The notes: generated from the letters alone by a model not told the origin. A DNA stretch of 64,000 nt from PALSA-610 sp038213435 (GCA_038213435.1 JBBQTI010000007.1:1-64000), one strand, 5' to 3'; shown: positions 1 to 8,759, counted from the stretch's first letter. Made by a program: numbers and translations.

Positions 1-194
1 CGCACCGCCATCGGCACCTCGCCGGAATCGGCGGAATCGCCGGAATCGGCGACGACGGCGAGCACGTCGTTGGTCGGGGCGACGTTGAAGTTGGCCGGCA
101 GTTCCGGGCCGCCGTGTTCTGGCGGTTCGAACGAGGCCCCGAAGTAGTTGGCCACCTCCTGCGCTGAATTGGTCGAAACGAAACGTCCACACAT
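1..194 (-). CDS. SRAP (SOS response-associated peptidase) family protein, N-terminal part
   Basis: Only the first 64 codons lie in the window; the gene continues past base 1. The protein begins Met-Cys-Gly-Arg-Phe-Val, the invariant start of the YedK/HMCES family, in which Cys2 is exposed after Met removal and forms a thiazolidine cross-link to abasic sites in single-stranded DNA. A motif NFNVAPTND follows at about residues 36-44 and matches the family's N.APT region. Residues 50-59 are a low-complexity Asp-Ser-Gly stretch from tandem DNA repeats (about 20-60). The start is firm because Cys2 must follow Met. TACCGT on the minus strand (202-207) ends 7 bases before the ATG, so the mRNA is probably leaderless. 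Role inferred: shielding abasic-site lesions at replication forks. Confidence 0.88.
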   Translation of the reverse strand, partial: MCGRFVSTNSAQEVANYFGASFEPPEHGGPELPANFNVAPTNDVLAVVADSGDSADSGEVPMAV

Positions 195-292
195 GGCCTG
201 AACGGTACCCATATGGGCCCGACACGAACGACGAGCAACAGCGGCGCTAGGTTTCTGATGCTGCGTCAGATTTCGTGACCGAGGAGAATCGC
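195..292. promoter_or_regulatory. Divergent promoter region, SRAP gene / amidohydrolase
   Basis: Minus strand: TACCGT at 202-207, 7 bases before the SRAP start. Plus strand: TAGGTT at 248-253 as a possible -10, then an inverted repeat TCTGA-N7-TCAGA at 254-270 that could be an operator, then AGGAG at 282-286 as ribosome binding site for the amidohydrolase. Inferred from sequence only. Confidence 0.4.
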
Positions 293-1498
293 ATGACCGA
301 GTTGACCGAGGCGACCGAGCCGACCGACTTGGGCTTCAAGCCCTTCGATGCCGACAACCACTACTACGAGGCGACCGACGCCTTCATCCGCCATCTCCCG
401 AAGCACCGCTCGAAGTTGGTGCAGTGGGCCGACGTCGAGGGCAAGCAGCGGATGATCGTCGACAACAAGCTGTTTCGTTTCATCCCGAACCCGACCTTCG
501 ACCCTGTCGCGCGGCCCGGTTGTCTCGACGAGTACTTCCGCGGCAAGCAGGCCGGCGACGACATTCGCGCCGCGTTCGGCGACCTGGAGCCGATCAGTCC
601 CGCGTATCGCGACCCGGCGGCGCGGGTCACGCTCATGGATGCGCAGGGTTTGCAGGGGTGCTTCTTGTTCCCGACGCTCGGCGTGGGCGTCGAGGAAGCG
701 ATGTTGCACGACCCCGACGCGCTGCACGACGTGTTCCATGCGTTCAACGAGTGGATGCTCGACGATTGGACGTTCAACTACGCCGACCGCATCTACGCCG
801 CGCCCTACATCGCGCTCCAGGATCCGCGCCGCGCCGAGCAGGAGGTCGAGTACGCGCTCGCGCACGGCGCGCACGTCGTAGTGATGCGCTCGGGGCCGGT
901 GCGCGGTCCCGGCTTCTCGCGCAGTCCCGGCGATCGGGTGTACGACCGCATGTGGGCGCGCATCGCCGAGGCCGGCATCCTGGCCGCGTACCACTCGGGA
1001 GACGCCGGCTACAACCGCTATGCCGACGAGTGGGGAGGCGGCGACGACTTCCAGGCGTTCCGCAACGACCCCTTCCGCAGCGTCACCGGTGGGCATCGCC
1101 CGATCTACGACACCGTGGCCGCGCTGGCGTGTCACGGCGTGTTCCGCCGGCATCCGAACCTGCGGGTCGCGACCATCGAGAGCGGATCGGAATGGGTCGC
1201 GCTGTTGCTGAAGGCATTGAAGAAGTCGTTCGGCCAACTTCCGGGTGCGTACGAGGGAGTCGATCCGGTCGAGCAGGTGCAGGAGCACGTGTGGGTCTCG
1301 CCCTACTACGAGGACGATCTCGACGAGTTGCGCAACGAGCTCGGCGCGACCCAGATGATCTTCGGCTCCGACTATCCCCATGCGGAAGGCCTCGCCGATC
1401 CGAAGTCGTTCGTCGACGATCTCCCGAATTTCTCGGAGGACGAGATCCGACTCGTGATGCGCGAGAACGGGCTCGCGCTCTCGCAGCCGCGGACCTAG
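293..1498 (+). CDS. Amidohydrolase family protein (amidohydrolase_2, COG2159 type)
   Basis: A metal-dependent TIM-barrel hydrolase/decarboxylase-type protein of about 401 residues. The N-terminal DADNHYYE has the family's acidic/histidine metal-binding strand. The C-terminal FGSDYPHAEG (about residue 360) is the hallmark Asp-containing strand of the amidohydrolase_2 group (gamma-resorcylate and ACMS decarboxylases and many uncharacterised actinobacterial paralogs). Substrate unknown. An in-frame GTG at 275 exists, but AGGAG at 282-286 lies 6 bases before ATG 293, which decides the start. The stop codon shares the palindrome CTAG with the stop of the convergent methyltransferase gene. Confidence 0.85.
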   Translation: MTELTEATEPTDLGFKPFDADNHYYEATDAFIRHLPKHRSKLVQWADVEGKQRMIVDNKLFRFIPNPTFDPVARPGCLDEYFRGKQAGDDIRAAFGDLEPISPAYRDPAARVTLMDAQGLQGCFLFPTLGVGVEEAMLHDPDALHDVFHAFNEWMLDDWTFNYADRIYAAPYIALQDPRRAEQEVEYALAHGAHVVVMRSGPVRGPGFSRSPGDRVYDRMWARIAEAGILAAYHSGDAGYNRYADEWGGGDDFQAFRNDPFRSVTGGHRPIYDTVAALACHGVFRRHPNLRVATIESGSEWVALLLKALKKSFGQLPGAYEGVDPVEQVQEHVWVSPYYEDDLDELRNELGATQMIFGSDYPHAEGLADPKSFVDDLPNFSEDEIRLVMRENGLALSQPRT

Positions 1499-2532
1499 TC
1501 GGTTTTCACCGCGACGACGAGGTCGCGCGTGATCGCATGGTCGACGCGATGTTCGAACGACGCGTCGCCGGAGCGCGGCTCGAGGCCGTGTCGACCGAGC
1601 AGGTCGACGAGCTCGTCGCGCGCGAGCACTTTGGTGTTCCAGGACAATCCGATCGCGGCGCCGGCTTTCATTGCGCCGATCCAGCCGTCGAGCGCAGCGT
1701 CGAGGAGCGCTTCCGGACGTCGCGTGCGCGCGTCGGGTCGGGCGCGGCTGGCGTGCTGCACCCCGTACGGCAGATCGGCGATCACCGCATCGAAGACGGG
1801 TTTGCGGAAGTGTTCGCCGGCTTGACACGTATCGTCGTTCACGAGGCGTACGCGTTGTACGTCGTCAGCCTTGTACTCGTGTTTGTCGCGGGCGAAGACC
1901 ACCTCGAGCCGGCGGCCGACGACCTTCCCGTCGCGTCGCAGCGGCATCGTGTGGACCTGATGCTTGTAACGCTTGTCCTTCAGCCACGTGACGAAGAACG
2001 TACGGTACGCGTCGTAGGCGGCACGATCGATCTCGATGCCGTCGACGTCGAAGCCGTAGACGAGACCTTGATTCAGCGACGCTCCGCGCCCGCACACCGG
2101 GTCGAGAACGCGTAGCCGGCGGACCGGCCAGTCAGCGGCGTGGGCCGACGCCGCGAGCGTCACGTTGAACAGCAGTTTGGTGAACTGCTCGTTGGTCTTG
2201 CCCTTGTAGCGCTGGATCGTCAGGAGATCGTCGTCGAGGTGCGCGACGGGAGTGAGGTCGATGGGAACGAAGCGCCCGTCGTCGGCGATCTGGAACAACG
2301 CGAATGCGGACGACAGGTTGGACAGGCGTGCGACGTCGTCGGTCGACATCGTCTCGGCGGCCGAGAAGCGCACGTAGTCGACTCCGCCGATGACCGTCGG
2401 CTCCACGGCGTGCAGCGAACCGTTCAACACCCGTTCGTTCAGCACCGAGAGCTCGGCGCGGTTGAGCGCGGCCGCGCCCCTGCTGTAGAGGCGATTTGCT
2501 GCGGGTCGAAGGAGCAGTGCGTACGCGGCCAT
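1495..2532 (-). CDS. SAM-dependent RNA methyltransferase, TRM11/TrmG10-like
   Basis: 345 residues. The C-terminal half is a Rossmann methyltransferase with SAM motif I LDPVCGRGASL (about residue 145) and catalytic motif ADLPYG (about 250), a D/N-P-P-Y variant typical of guanine-N2 tRNA methyltransferases of the TRM11/RlmL type. The N-terminal 120 residues do not show a clear THUMP motif, so substrate recognition is unresolved. It contains a KGKTNEQFTKLLFNV segment seen in this group. The start ATG 2532 is supported by TACCTT (minus strand, 2541-2546) 8 bases upstream, a leaderless arrangement. It converges on and overlaps the amidohydrolase by 4 bases. Likely tRNA or rRNA m2G modification; target inferred only. 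Confidence 0.72.
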   Translation of the reverse strand: MAAYALLLRPAANRLYSRGAAALNRAELSVLNERVLNGSLHAVEPTVIGGVDYVRFSAAETMSTDDVARLSNLSSAFALFQIADDGRFVPIDLTPVAHLDDDLLTIQRYKGKTNEQFTKLLFNVTLAASAHAADWPVRRLRVLDPVCGRGASLNQGLVYGFDVDGIEIDRAAYDAYRTFFVTWLKDKRYKHQVHTMPLRRDGKVVGRRLEVVFARDKHEYKADDVQRVRLVNDDTCQAGEHFRKPVFDAVIADLPYGVQHASRARPDARTRRPEALLDAALDGWIGAMKAGAAIGLSWNTKVLARDELVDLLGRHGLEPRSGDASFEHRVDHAITRDLVVAVKTD

Positions 2533-2589
2533 CGCCGGTCAAGGTACTGCCGACGTCGGGAGGCGTCGGCGTGCGTAGGCTCGGTGCGC
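2533..2589. promoter_or_regulatory. Divergent leaderless promoters, RNA methyltransferase / DUF952 gene
   Basis: Two TAnnnT hexamers face apart: TACCTT on the minus strand (2541-2546), 8 bases from ATG 2532, and TAGGCT on the plus strand (2576-2581), 8 bases from GTG 2590. Neither start has a Shine-Dalgarno sequence. Confidence 0.5.
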
Positions 2590-2952
2590 GTGACCCGCCT
2601 CATCTTCCACATCACGACCGCGCCCGAGTGGGAAGCCGCGCGCGGCGTCGGCGAGTACCGCGCGCCGAGCCTGGAAACGGAAGGCTTCATCCATTGCTCG
2701 CTGCCGACCCAGGTGAACCACGTCGCCGACTGGTTCTACCGAGACGTTCCCGATCTCGTACTGCTCTGCGTCGACCCGGCCGAGCTGACGAGCGAGTTGC
2801 GGTGGGAGCCGTCGTCCGACTCCTTCGCGGGCGAGTTCCCCCACGTGTACGGCCCGATCGCGATCGACGCGGTCGTCGCCGCCCTTTCGTGGGGCCGGGG
2901 CGACAACGGCTTCGCCCTCCCCGAGCAGATTCGCGACCTCCTCGACGGCTGA
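2590..2952 (+). CDS. DUF952 family protein
   Basis: 120 residues matching the small DUF952 family: IFHITTAPEWEAA at the N-terminus, GFIHCS at about residue 35, and a C-terminal FPHVYGPI segment. DUF952 proteins have an ADP-ribosyltransferase-like fold by structural comparison, and their biochemical role is not settled. Two GTG codons (2584, 2590) are possible starts. The TAGGCT hexamer ends 8 bases before 2590 and only 2 before 2584, which favours 2590. No operon partner; the gene converges on an SDR gene with a palindromic repeat between them. Confidence 0.82.
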   Translation: MTRLIFHITTAPEWEAARGVGEYRAPSLETEGFIHCSLPTQVNHVADWFYRDVPDLVLLCVDPAELTSELRWEPSSDSFAGEFPHVYGPIAIDAVVAALSWGRGDNGFALPEQIRDLLDG

Positions 2953-2957
2953 CCCAC

Positions 2958-3030
2958 CCTTCTTGCCAACTGTTCGCAAGAAAAACGACGCGTGAGCGTC
3001 AATTTGTTTGCGATCTGTTGGCAACAAAAG
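2958..3030. repeat. Palindromic repeat element, copy 1, probable bidirectional terminator
   Basis: About 70 bp between the stops of two convergent genes. It holds CTTGCCAACTGTTCGCAAG followed by AAAA, then a GACGC-GTGA-GCGTC hairpin, then a second palindromic arm ending TGTTGGCAACAAAA. The same modules in the same order recur at 13763-13834, also between convergent genes. The A/T tracts flanking the stems fit factor-independent termination in both directions. Confidence 0.7.
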
Positions 3031-3032
3031 CG

Positions 3033-3827
3033 CTAGGCGAGGTCGGGGAGGGCGAGGTCGAGGTTCGCCTCTTCGAGGCCGCCATCGACCTCGAACAGCT
3101 TCCCGGTCACGAAGCTGCCGGCAGGCGAGGCGAGGTAGAGCGCGCACAGCGCGATGTCCTCCGGCCGTCCGAGCCGTTTGAGTGGCGTGCGCCGCACCAT
3201 CTCGTCACGAATCTCGGGATTGTCGAGCACGGTCTCGAGCGCGCTCGTCGCGATCGAGCCGACCGCGATCGCATTGACCCGGACCTTCGGCGCGAGGTCG
3301 GCCGCGGTCAACCGCGTCATGTGAGACAGCGCCGCCTTCGCGGTGCCGTATGCGACGAACCCGCGGTCGCGCAGGCGTCCGATCGCGGACGAGATGTTGA
3401 CGATCGAGCCGGCGCCACTCGCGAGCAGGTGTGGGGTCGAGGCCTTGCTGAGGACGAACGCGGTCGTCACGTTGAAGTGGAACGACCTCTCGAAGAAACC
3501 GGGACTCGTGTCGAGGAAGGGCCGCGGCATCGTTCCACCCGCGTTGTTGACGACGACGTCGATCCCACCGAGCTCGGCGACGGTACGAGTGACGATCTCC
3601 TGGAGCACGTCGTTGTCGTTGACGTCGGCGGGAATGACGAGCGCTTCGCGGCCGGCGGCGCGCACGTCGGACGCGACGTCGTCGAGCTGGTCCTTCGTGC
3701 GCGCGGTCAGCACGATGTTCGCGCCCGCATCGGCGAAGGTCCGGGCGATCGACGCGCCGATGCCACGTCCGGCGCCGGTGACGATCGCGACCTTGCCGTC
3801 GAGCCGGAACGCGTCGAGCACGCTCAC
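3033..3827 (-). CDS. SDR family oxidoreductase, FabG-like 3-oxoacyl reductase
   Basis: 264 residues of classical short-chain dehydrogenase. Cofactor motif VTGAGRGIG is at about residue 17, NNAGG at about 90, and YGTAK with a preceding Ser at about 155-159. A basic residue in the first Rossmann turn suggests NADP(H). Its start GTG overlaps the stop of the upstream MaoC-like gene by 4 bases (GTGA), so the two are translationally coupled. A hydratase and a reductase together act on consecutive beta-oxidation-type intermediates, suggesting an acyl-CoA pathway rather than housekeeping fatty acid synthesis. Substrate unknown. Confidence 0.83.
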   Translation of the reverse strand: MSVLDAFRLDGKVAIVTGAGRGIGASIARTFADAGANIVLTARTKDQLDDVASDVRAAGREALVIPADVNDNDVLQEIVTRTVAELGGIDVVVNNAGGTMPRPFLDTSPGFFERSFHFNVTTAFVLSKASTPHLLASGAGSIVNISSAIGRLRDRGFVAYGTAKAALSHMTRLTAADLAPKVRVNAIAVGSIATSALETVLDNPEIRDEMVRRTPLKRLGRPEDIALCALYLASPAGSFVTGKLFEVDGGLEEANLDLALPDLA

Positions 3828-4279
3828 GCGAGATACCGCGAGATCGACTCGACGATCGCAACCGGCTTGTCGCCGCCCTCGCGCTCCATCGTGATGCGGA
3901 CCGTTGCCTGCACTCCGCCCGGAACGTCCTTGACGTCGAGGAGCTCACCCCGGGCCCGTACCCGGGAGTTGACGGGCACCGGCGCCGGGAAACGGACCTT
4001 GTCGGCGCCGTAGTTGATGCCCATCGAGATGCCGCTGACGTGCACCAGCTGCGCGAGGAAATGGGCCGCCAGTGACATCGTCAGGTAGCCGTGGGCGATG
4101 GGGGTACCGAACGGGCCCGCCTTCGCGCGTTCGGTGTCGACGTGGATCCACTGGTTGTCGAGAGTGGCCTCCGCGAACTTGTCGATCTGGTCCTGGGTGA
4201 TCGTGACCCAATCGGTCACGCCGAGGTCGGCGCCGACCGCGCCGAGCAGGTCTTGGGGCGAAGCAAAGTTCTTGGTCAT
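3824..4279 (-). CDS. MaoC-like (R)-specific enoyl hydratase family protein
   Basis: 151 residues from ATG 4279 with a single hot-dog domain. Its hydratase-2 signature DNQWIHVD..RA...PFGTPIAHGYLTMSL carries the catalytic Asp and His. The sequence closely resembles actinobacterial MaoC family dehydratases (HtdZ/Rv0130 type). A longer in-frame ORF to 4351 adds a basic, non-conserved N-terminus. ATG 4279 is preferred because TAGCGT (minus strand, 4287-4292) lies 7 bases upstream. It is the first gene of a coupled pair with the SDR gene. Predicted reaction: reversible hydration of trans-2-enoyl thioesters. Confidence 0.85.
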   Translation of the reverse strand: MTKNFASPQDLLGAVGADLGVTDWVTITQDQIDKFAEATLDNQWIHVDTERAKAGPFGTPIAHGYLTMSLAAHFLAQLVHVSGISMGINYGADKVRFPAPVPVNSRVRARGELLDVKDVPGGVQATVRITMEREGGDKPVAIVESISRYLA

Positions 4280-4371
4280 GGTGGGGACGCTATAAGGGTT
4301 CGCGCCGTCGATGCGGACCGCCGAGCGTGCCGAAACGCGATCGCGGCGCACCGGTCACCTACGGTTGCCCC
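4280..4371. promoter_or_regulatory. Divergent leaderless promoters, MaoC-like gene / topoisomerase subunit B
   Basis: Minus strand TAGCGT at 4287-4292 is 7 bases from ATG 4279. Plus strand TACGGT at 4360-4365 is 6 bases from ATG 4372. No ribosome binding site precedes either ATG. Confidence 0.5.
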
Positions 4372-6324
4372 ATGGCCCGATCCTCCTCCGGCGACTACTC
4401 CGCCGAGCACATTCAGGTGCTCGAGGGACTCGACCCGGTGCGTAAGCGGCCGGGCATGTACATCGGATCCACGGGGCCCACCGGCCTCCATCACCTCGTG
4501 TGGGAGGTCGTCGACAACGCCGTCGACGAGGCGATGGCCGGTTCCTGCACGCGCATCGACATCTCGCTGCTCGCCGACGGCGGCGTGCGCGTCACCGACA
4601 ACGGCCGCGGGATCCCCGTCGACGAACACCCCCAGTACAAGGGCAAGTCGGCCGCCGAGGTCGTGATGACCACGCTGCACGCGGGCGGCAAGTTCGGCGG
4701 CGGCGGCTACAAGGTGTCGGGCGGGTTGCACGGCGTGGGCGTGTCAGTGGTGAACGCGCTGTCGTCTCGTGTCGTGCTCGAGGTCGACCGCGGCGGTCGC
4801 ACCTACCGCCAGGAGTACGCGGCCGAGAAGTCGGGTCGCGGCGCGGTGCGGCCCGGCGTTCCGCAGGGGAAGTTGAAGGCGGTCGCGCAGTCGAAGCGCG
4901 GGCACACGGGCACCAGCGTGACCTTCTGGCCCGACCCAGACGTGTTCGACGAGGTCGAGTTCCGCTATGCGACGATCGCCGAGCGGTTACAGGTGATGGC
5001 GTTCCTGAACCGCGGTCTCACGATCGCGTTGTCCGACGAACGTCCGGGCCACAAGCAATCCGAGGATTTCGCCTTCGACGGCGGAATCGTCGACTTCGTC
5101 CGTCATCTCAACCAGTCGAAGGAGCCGTTGTTCAAGGACGTCGGATTCTTCGGCGACCGCGGCCCCGAAGGTGAGGTCGAGGTCGCGTGGCAATGGAACA
5201 CCGGCTACCACGAGGGTCTCCACTCGTTCGCGAACGGCATCTCCACGACCGAGGGTGGGATGCACGTCGAAGGCTTCCGGCGCGCGCTGACGCAGGCTGT
5301 CAACCGCTACGCCAAGGATCGCAATCTCGTCAAGGGAAAGGACGCGGCCTTCCAAGGCGACGACGTGCGCGAAGGGCTCACTGCGATCGTGTCGGTGCGC
5401 CTGACCGATCCGCAGTTCGAAGGGCAGACCAAGGCGAAGCTCGGCAATACCGAGATGCGTACGTTGGTCGAGCGCTGCGCGAACACGCATCTCTCCCGCT
5501 GGCTCGAGGAGCACCCGAACCCGGCGAAGACGATCGTGACCAAGGCGGCGAACGCGGCGCGGGCGCGCTCCGCGGCAAAGTCCGCACGCGACCTCACGCG
5601 GCGCAAGACCGCGCTCGACGGCGTGGGCATGCCCGACAAGCTCGCCGACTGCGCATCTCGAGACCGCGAGGGCGCGGAGCTGTTCCTGGTGGAGGGCGAC
5701 TCGGCCGGCGGTTCGGCGCGTGACGCCCGCGACCCGAAGAACCAGGCGATCTTGCCGTTGCGGGGCAAGATCTTGAATGTCGAGCGGGCATCGATGGACA
5801 AGGTCGTCGCGAACGCGGAGATCCAGTCGTTGACCGCGGCGATCGGCGGTGGCATCGGCGCCGATTTCGACGTCGCGAAGGTTCGCTACGGGAGAGTGAT
5901 CATCCTGGCCGACGCCGATGTCGACGGTGGACACATCCGTACCCTGCTCATCACCTTCTTCTACCGGCAGATGACGCCTCTCGTCGAAGCAGGTCGCCTC
6001 TACGTCGCGCAGCCACCGCTGTACTCGGTCGAGATCGGCGGGCAGAAGCAATACGTCGCCGACGACGCGGCGCGGCTTCGCTTCACGGAGGAGCACCCGA
6101 ACCGCCAGTTCGCGTTCGCCCGCTTCAAAGGCCTTGGCGAGATGGACCCGCCCGAGCTGCGCGAGACCTGCATGGATCCCGCAACGCGCCACCTCGTGAA
6201 GATCGACGTCGACCAGGCCGCGATCGCCGACGACGTGCTGTCGGTGCTGATGGGCGACGACGTCGACGCGCGTCGCAACTGGATCCAGCGCAACGCCAAA
6301 GACGCCCGCTTCCTCGACGTGTAG
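4372..6324 (+). CDS. parE: DNA topoisomerase type IIA, subunit B (ParE/GyrB-like)
   Basis: 650 residues, the ATPase subunit. The GHKL ATPase region has VRKRPGMYIGS (about 22) and EVVDNAVDEA (about 44). The glycine-rich ATP lid is at about 100-125. The TOPRIM domain has EGDSAGGSA (about 440) and the metal-binding DADVDGGHIRTLL (about 520), and the C-terminus carries FKGLGEMDP. It lacks an inserted domain and has usual actinobacterial length. The ORF extends upstream, but ATG 4372 follows TACGGT by 6 bases and gives the conserved N-terminus. It is directly followed by the A subunit with an AGGAG overlapping the stop. The partner's ParC-like traits and the absence of dnaA/dnaN/recF nearby favour topoisomerase IV over gyrase; this remains inference. 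Confidence 0.86.
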   Translation: MARSSSGDYSAEHIQVLEGLDPVRKRPGMYIGSTGPTGLHHLVWEVVDNAVDEAMAGSCTRIDISLLADGGVRVTDNGRGIPVDEHPQYKGKSAAEVVMTTLHAGGKFGGGGYKVSGGLHGVGVSVVNALSSRVVLEVDRGGRTYRQEYAAEKSGRGAVRPGVPQGKLKAVAQSKRGHTGTSVTFWPDPDVFDEVEFRYATIAERLQVMAFLNRGLTIALSDERPGHKQSEDFAFDGGIVDFVRHLNQSKEPLFKDVGFFGDRGPEGEVEVAWQWNTGYHEGLHSFANGISTTEGGMHVEGFRRALTQAVNRYAKDRNLVKGKDAAFQGDDVREGLTAIVSVRLTDPQFEGQTKAKLGNTEMRTLVERCANTHLSRWLEEHPNPAKTIVTKAANAARARSAAKSARDLTRRKTALDGVGMPDKLADCASRDREGAELFLVEGDSAGGSARDARDPKNQAILPLRGKILNVERASMDKVVANAEIQSLTAAIGGGIGADFDVAKVRYGRVIILADADVDGGHIRTLLITFFYRQMTPLVEAGRLYVAQPPLYSVEIGGQKQYVADDAARLRFTEEHPNRQFAFARFKGLGEMDPPELRETCMDPATRHLVKIDVDQAAIADDVLSVLMGDDVDARRNWIQRNAKDARFLDV

Positions 6325-6335
6325 GAGAACGTGCA

Positions 6336-8756
6336 ATGGCCCGTCGCAGAACGCCGAACCAGCTCACGCTCGAGCCACCGTCGGAGATACCGACGCGCAC
6401 GCTGCAAGAAGAGGTGGAGGGGGCGTTCCTCGAGTACGCGATGAGCGTCATCGTGCAACGCGCGCTGCCTGACGTCCGCGACGGGTTGAAACCCGTCCAC
6501 CGCCGCATCCTCTGGGCGATGCACGACGCGAACCTGCGACCCGATCGACCGTTCGTCAAGTGCGCGCGGGTCGTCGGCGAGGTAATGGCCAACTATCACC
6601 CCCATGGCGACAGCGCGATCTACGAGGCGCTCGTCCGGATGGGGCAGACGTTCTCGCTCACCGGGCCGTTGATCGACAAGCACGGCAACTTCGGCTCGCC
6701 CTCCGATCCGCCCGCCGCGTCGCGCTACACCGAATGCCGCCTGTCGGCGCTCGCGATGGAGCTGCTCGCCGGCATCGACGAGGGGACTGTCGACAGCGAA
6801 CCGAACTACGACGCGTCGCGTACCGAGCCGGTCGTTCTCCCGGCGCGCTTCCCCAACCTGTTGGTGAACGGCGCGCAGGGCATCGCGGTCGGAATGGCGA
6901 CGAATATCCCGCCCCACAACCTCGCCGAAGTGTGCAACGCGGCCGTCAAGCTGATCGACAAACCCGACGTCACGCTCTCGGAGCTGATGCGCATCGTAAA
7001 GGGACCCGACTTCCCGACCGGCGGCCTCATCATGGGCGACGACGGGATCAAAGACGCGTTCCGCACCGGTCGCGGCACGATCCGTGTGCGCGCGGTCCAC
7101 GAGATCGAGGAGCTCCCGCGCCGTGGCGGCCAGGCGATCGTGCTCACCGAGGTTCCGTTCCAGACGAGTGTCGACACGATCTCCGGAAAGCTGACCGAGC
7201 TCGTGCTCGCCGGCAAAGTCGACGGCGTGCGCGACATCCGCAACGAGTCCGGGCAGGGGAAAACCCGTCTCGTGATCGAGCTTCGTCCCGACACGAACCC
7301 GCAGATCGTGTTGAACAACCTCTTCAAGCACACGGCCGCGCAGAGCACCTTCTCCGTCAACATGGTGGCGCTGGTCGACGACGTGCCCCGGACGGTGACG
7401 CTCGCCGAGGCGCTCCAGCACTGGCTCGATCATCAAATCGTCGTCGTGACCCGACGAAGCCAGTTCCGCCTGCAGAAGGCCCAGGACCGTCTCCACATCG
7501 TCGAGGGCCTGGTGAAGGCGCTCGACCTGATCGACGCAATCGTGAAGGCGATCCGCGAGTCGATGGATCGTGGTGCCGCACGCATCGCGTTGATGGACAA
7601 GCGCTTCGGGTTCTCGGAGATACAGGCCAATCACATCCTCGACATGCCGCTCGGGCGCCTGACGCGGCTCGGCCGGGAGGAGCTCGACAAGGAACGCAAA
7701 GAGCTCGCGGCGACGGTCAAGCAGTTGCGCGGCATCCTGTCCGAGCGCGACGTGCTGATGAGCGTCATCCGCGACGAGCTGGTCGCGATCCGCGACGCCC
7801 ACAAGGCGCCGCGCCGGACGCGGATCATGAGTGACGACACGGGCACGCTCGACGTCGTCGCGCTCGTCGAGGACGAGCCCTATGTGGTCACCGTGACCGC
7901 GCGTGGCTACGTCCGAGCCGTGCCCGCGCGCACGCGCAAATCTCTCACGGCCAACCCGGGGGAGCGCGACGCGATTGCGCAGGTGATCGACGCCACTGCG
8001 CTCTCAGGCCTGCTGTTCTTCACCGACCGTGGGCGCGCGTACCGGGCGACGGTGCACGAGCTGCCGAAGGAGAAGCTGAGCGCCGCGCAGAACCTGTTCC
8101 AATTCGGCGACGGAGAGAAGGTCGTGGCGGTGCTCGATGCGCGCATGCACGAGGAGCACCCGAACGTCGTGTTCGTGACCGCGACGGGCGGGGTGAAGCG
8201 CACCGCGCTCAGCGAGTTCGCCGAGGCTTCGGGCCGCCAGAACGGCATCGTGGCGATGAAGCTGGCCGCCGAGGAGCGCGTTGTCGCGGTCTTCCCCGGC
8301 TGGGACGATTACGAGCTGTTGATCGTCACCGCGAACGGGCAGGCCATCCGGTTCGCGGAGGACGACGTCCGTCCGGTCGGGCGGTCGGCCGGTGGCGTCC
8401 GGGGCATCCGCGTGAAGGGCGACGACCGGGCGATCGGTGGGTGCGCGGCCGCCTACGGCGAGCTCGTGGTGATCGCGACCGAGCAGGGATTCGCCAAGCG
8501 GACCGAGGTCGACGAGTTCCCGGTGCAGACTCGCGGCGGCTCCGGGCTCAAGGCCGCGAAGATCGACAAGGCGCGGGGCAGGCTGGTCGCGGTAACGGCC
8601 GCGGCCGACACCCTCGCGTTCCTCGCCGCCGACGCGTGTCTTGTCGTTCCCGGTCAAGGCGTGCGCGCCGCGTCGCGCGACGGCGGCGGCTCGAAGGTGT
8701 GCCCGGCGGGATTGCAGCGAGTCGTCGCCGTCGCCCCGCCCCGCGACGACGCGTGA
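6336..8756 (+). CDS. parC: DNA topoisomerase type IIA, subunit A (ParC/GyrA-like)
   Basis: 806 residues, the breakage-reunion subunit. Catalytic Tyr131 sits in AASRYTECRL. The quinolone-resistance region HPHGDSAIYEALVRM has Ser93 and Glu97; Glu at the second site is ParC-like, since GyrA usually has Asp. The C-terminal beta-pinwheel holds only a degenerate GyrA-box (QTRGGSG near residue 735), which argues against strong DNA wrapping and negative supercoiling. Together with the B subunit it should decatenate or relax DNA. AGGAG overlapping the upstream TAG gives tight coupling to the B subunit. If a second pair lies near dnaA elsewhere in the genome, this is topoisomerase IV; if this is the only pair, it must also act as gyrase. 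Confidence 0.86.
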   Translation: MARRRTPNQLTLEPPSEIPTRTLQEEVEGAFLEYAMSVIVQRALPDVRDGLKPVHRRILWAMHDANLRPDRPFVKCARVVGEVMANYHPHGDSAIYEALVRMGQTFSLTGPLIDKHGNFGSPSDPPAASRYTECRLSALAMELLAGIDEGTVDSEPNYDASRTEPVVLPARFPNLLVNGAQGIAVGMATNIPPHNLAEVCNAAVKLIDKPDVTLSELMRIVKGPDFPTGGLIMGDDGIKDAFRTGRGTIRVRAVHEIEELPRRGGQAIVLTEVPFQTSVDTISGKLTELVLAGKVDGVRDIRNESGQGKTRLVIELRPDTNPQIVLNNLFKHTAAQSTFSVNMVALVDDVPRTVTLAEALQHWLDHQIVVVTRRSQFRLQKAQDRLHIVEGLVKALDLIDAIVKAIRESMDRGAARIALMDKRFGFSEIQANHILDMPLGRLTRLGREELDKERKELAATVKQLRGILSERDVLMSVIRDELVAIRDAHKAPRRTRIMSDDTGTLDVVALVEDEPYVVTVTARGYVRAVPARTRKSLTANPGERDAIAQVIDATALSGLLFFTDRGRAYRATVHELPKEKLSAAQNLFQFGDGEKVVAVLDARMHEEHPNVVFVTATGGVKRTALSEFAEASGRQNGIVAMKLAAEERVVAVFPGWDDYELLIVTANGQAIRFAEDDVRPVGRSAGGVRGIRVKGDDRAIGGCAAAYGELVVIATEQGFAKRTEVDEFPVQTRGGSGLKAAKIDKARGRLVAVTAAADTLAFLAADACLVVPGQGVRAASRDGGGSKVCPAGLQRVVAVAPPRDDA

Positions 8757-8759
8757 GGC

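Noticed and set aside
6000..7802. 600-residue minus-strand frame opposite the topoisomerase genes, and similar long frames elsewhere (for example 4987-6336 minus, 19369-21081 minus, 1-1828 minus)
   Set aside because: They mirror the codon structure of real genes in GC-rich DNA, have Arg/His/Val-biased composition and no recognisable domain, and lie opposite well-supported enzymes.
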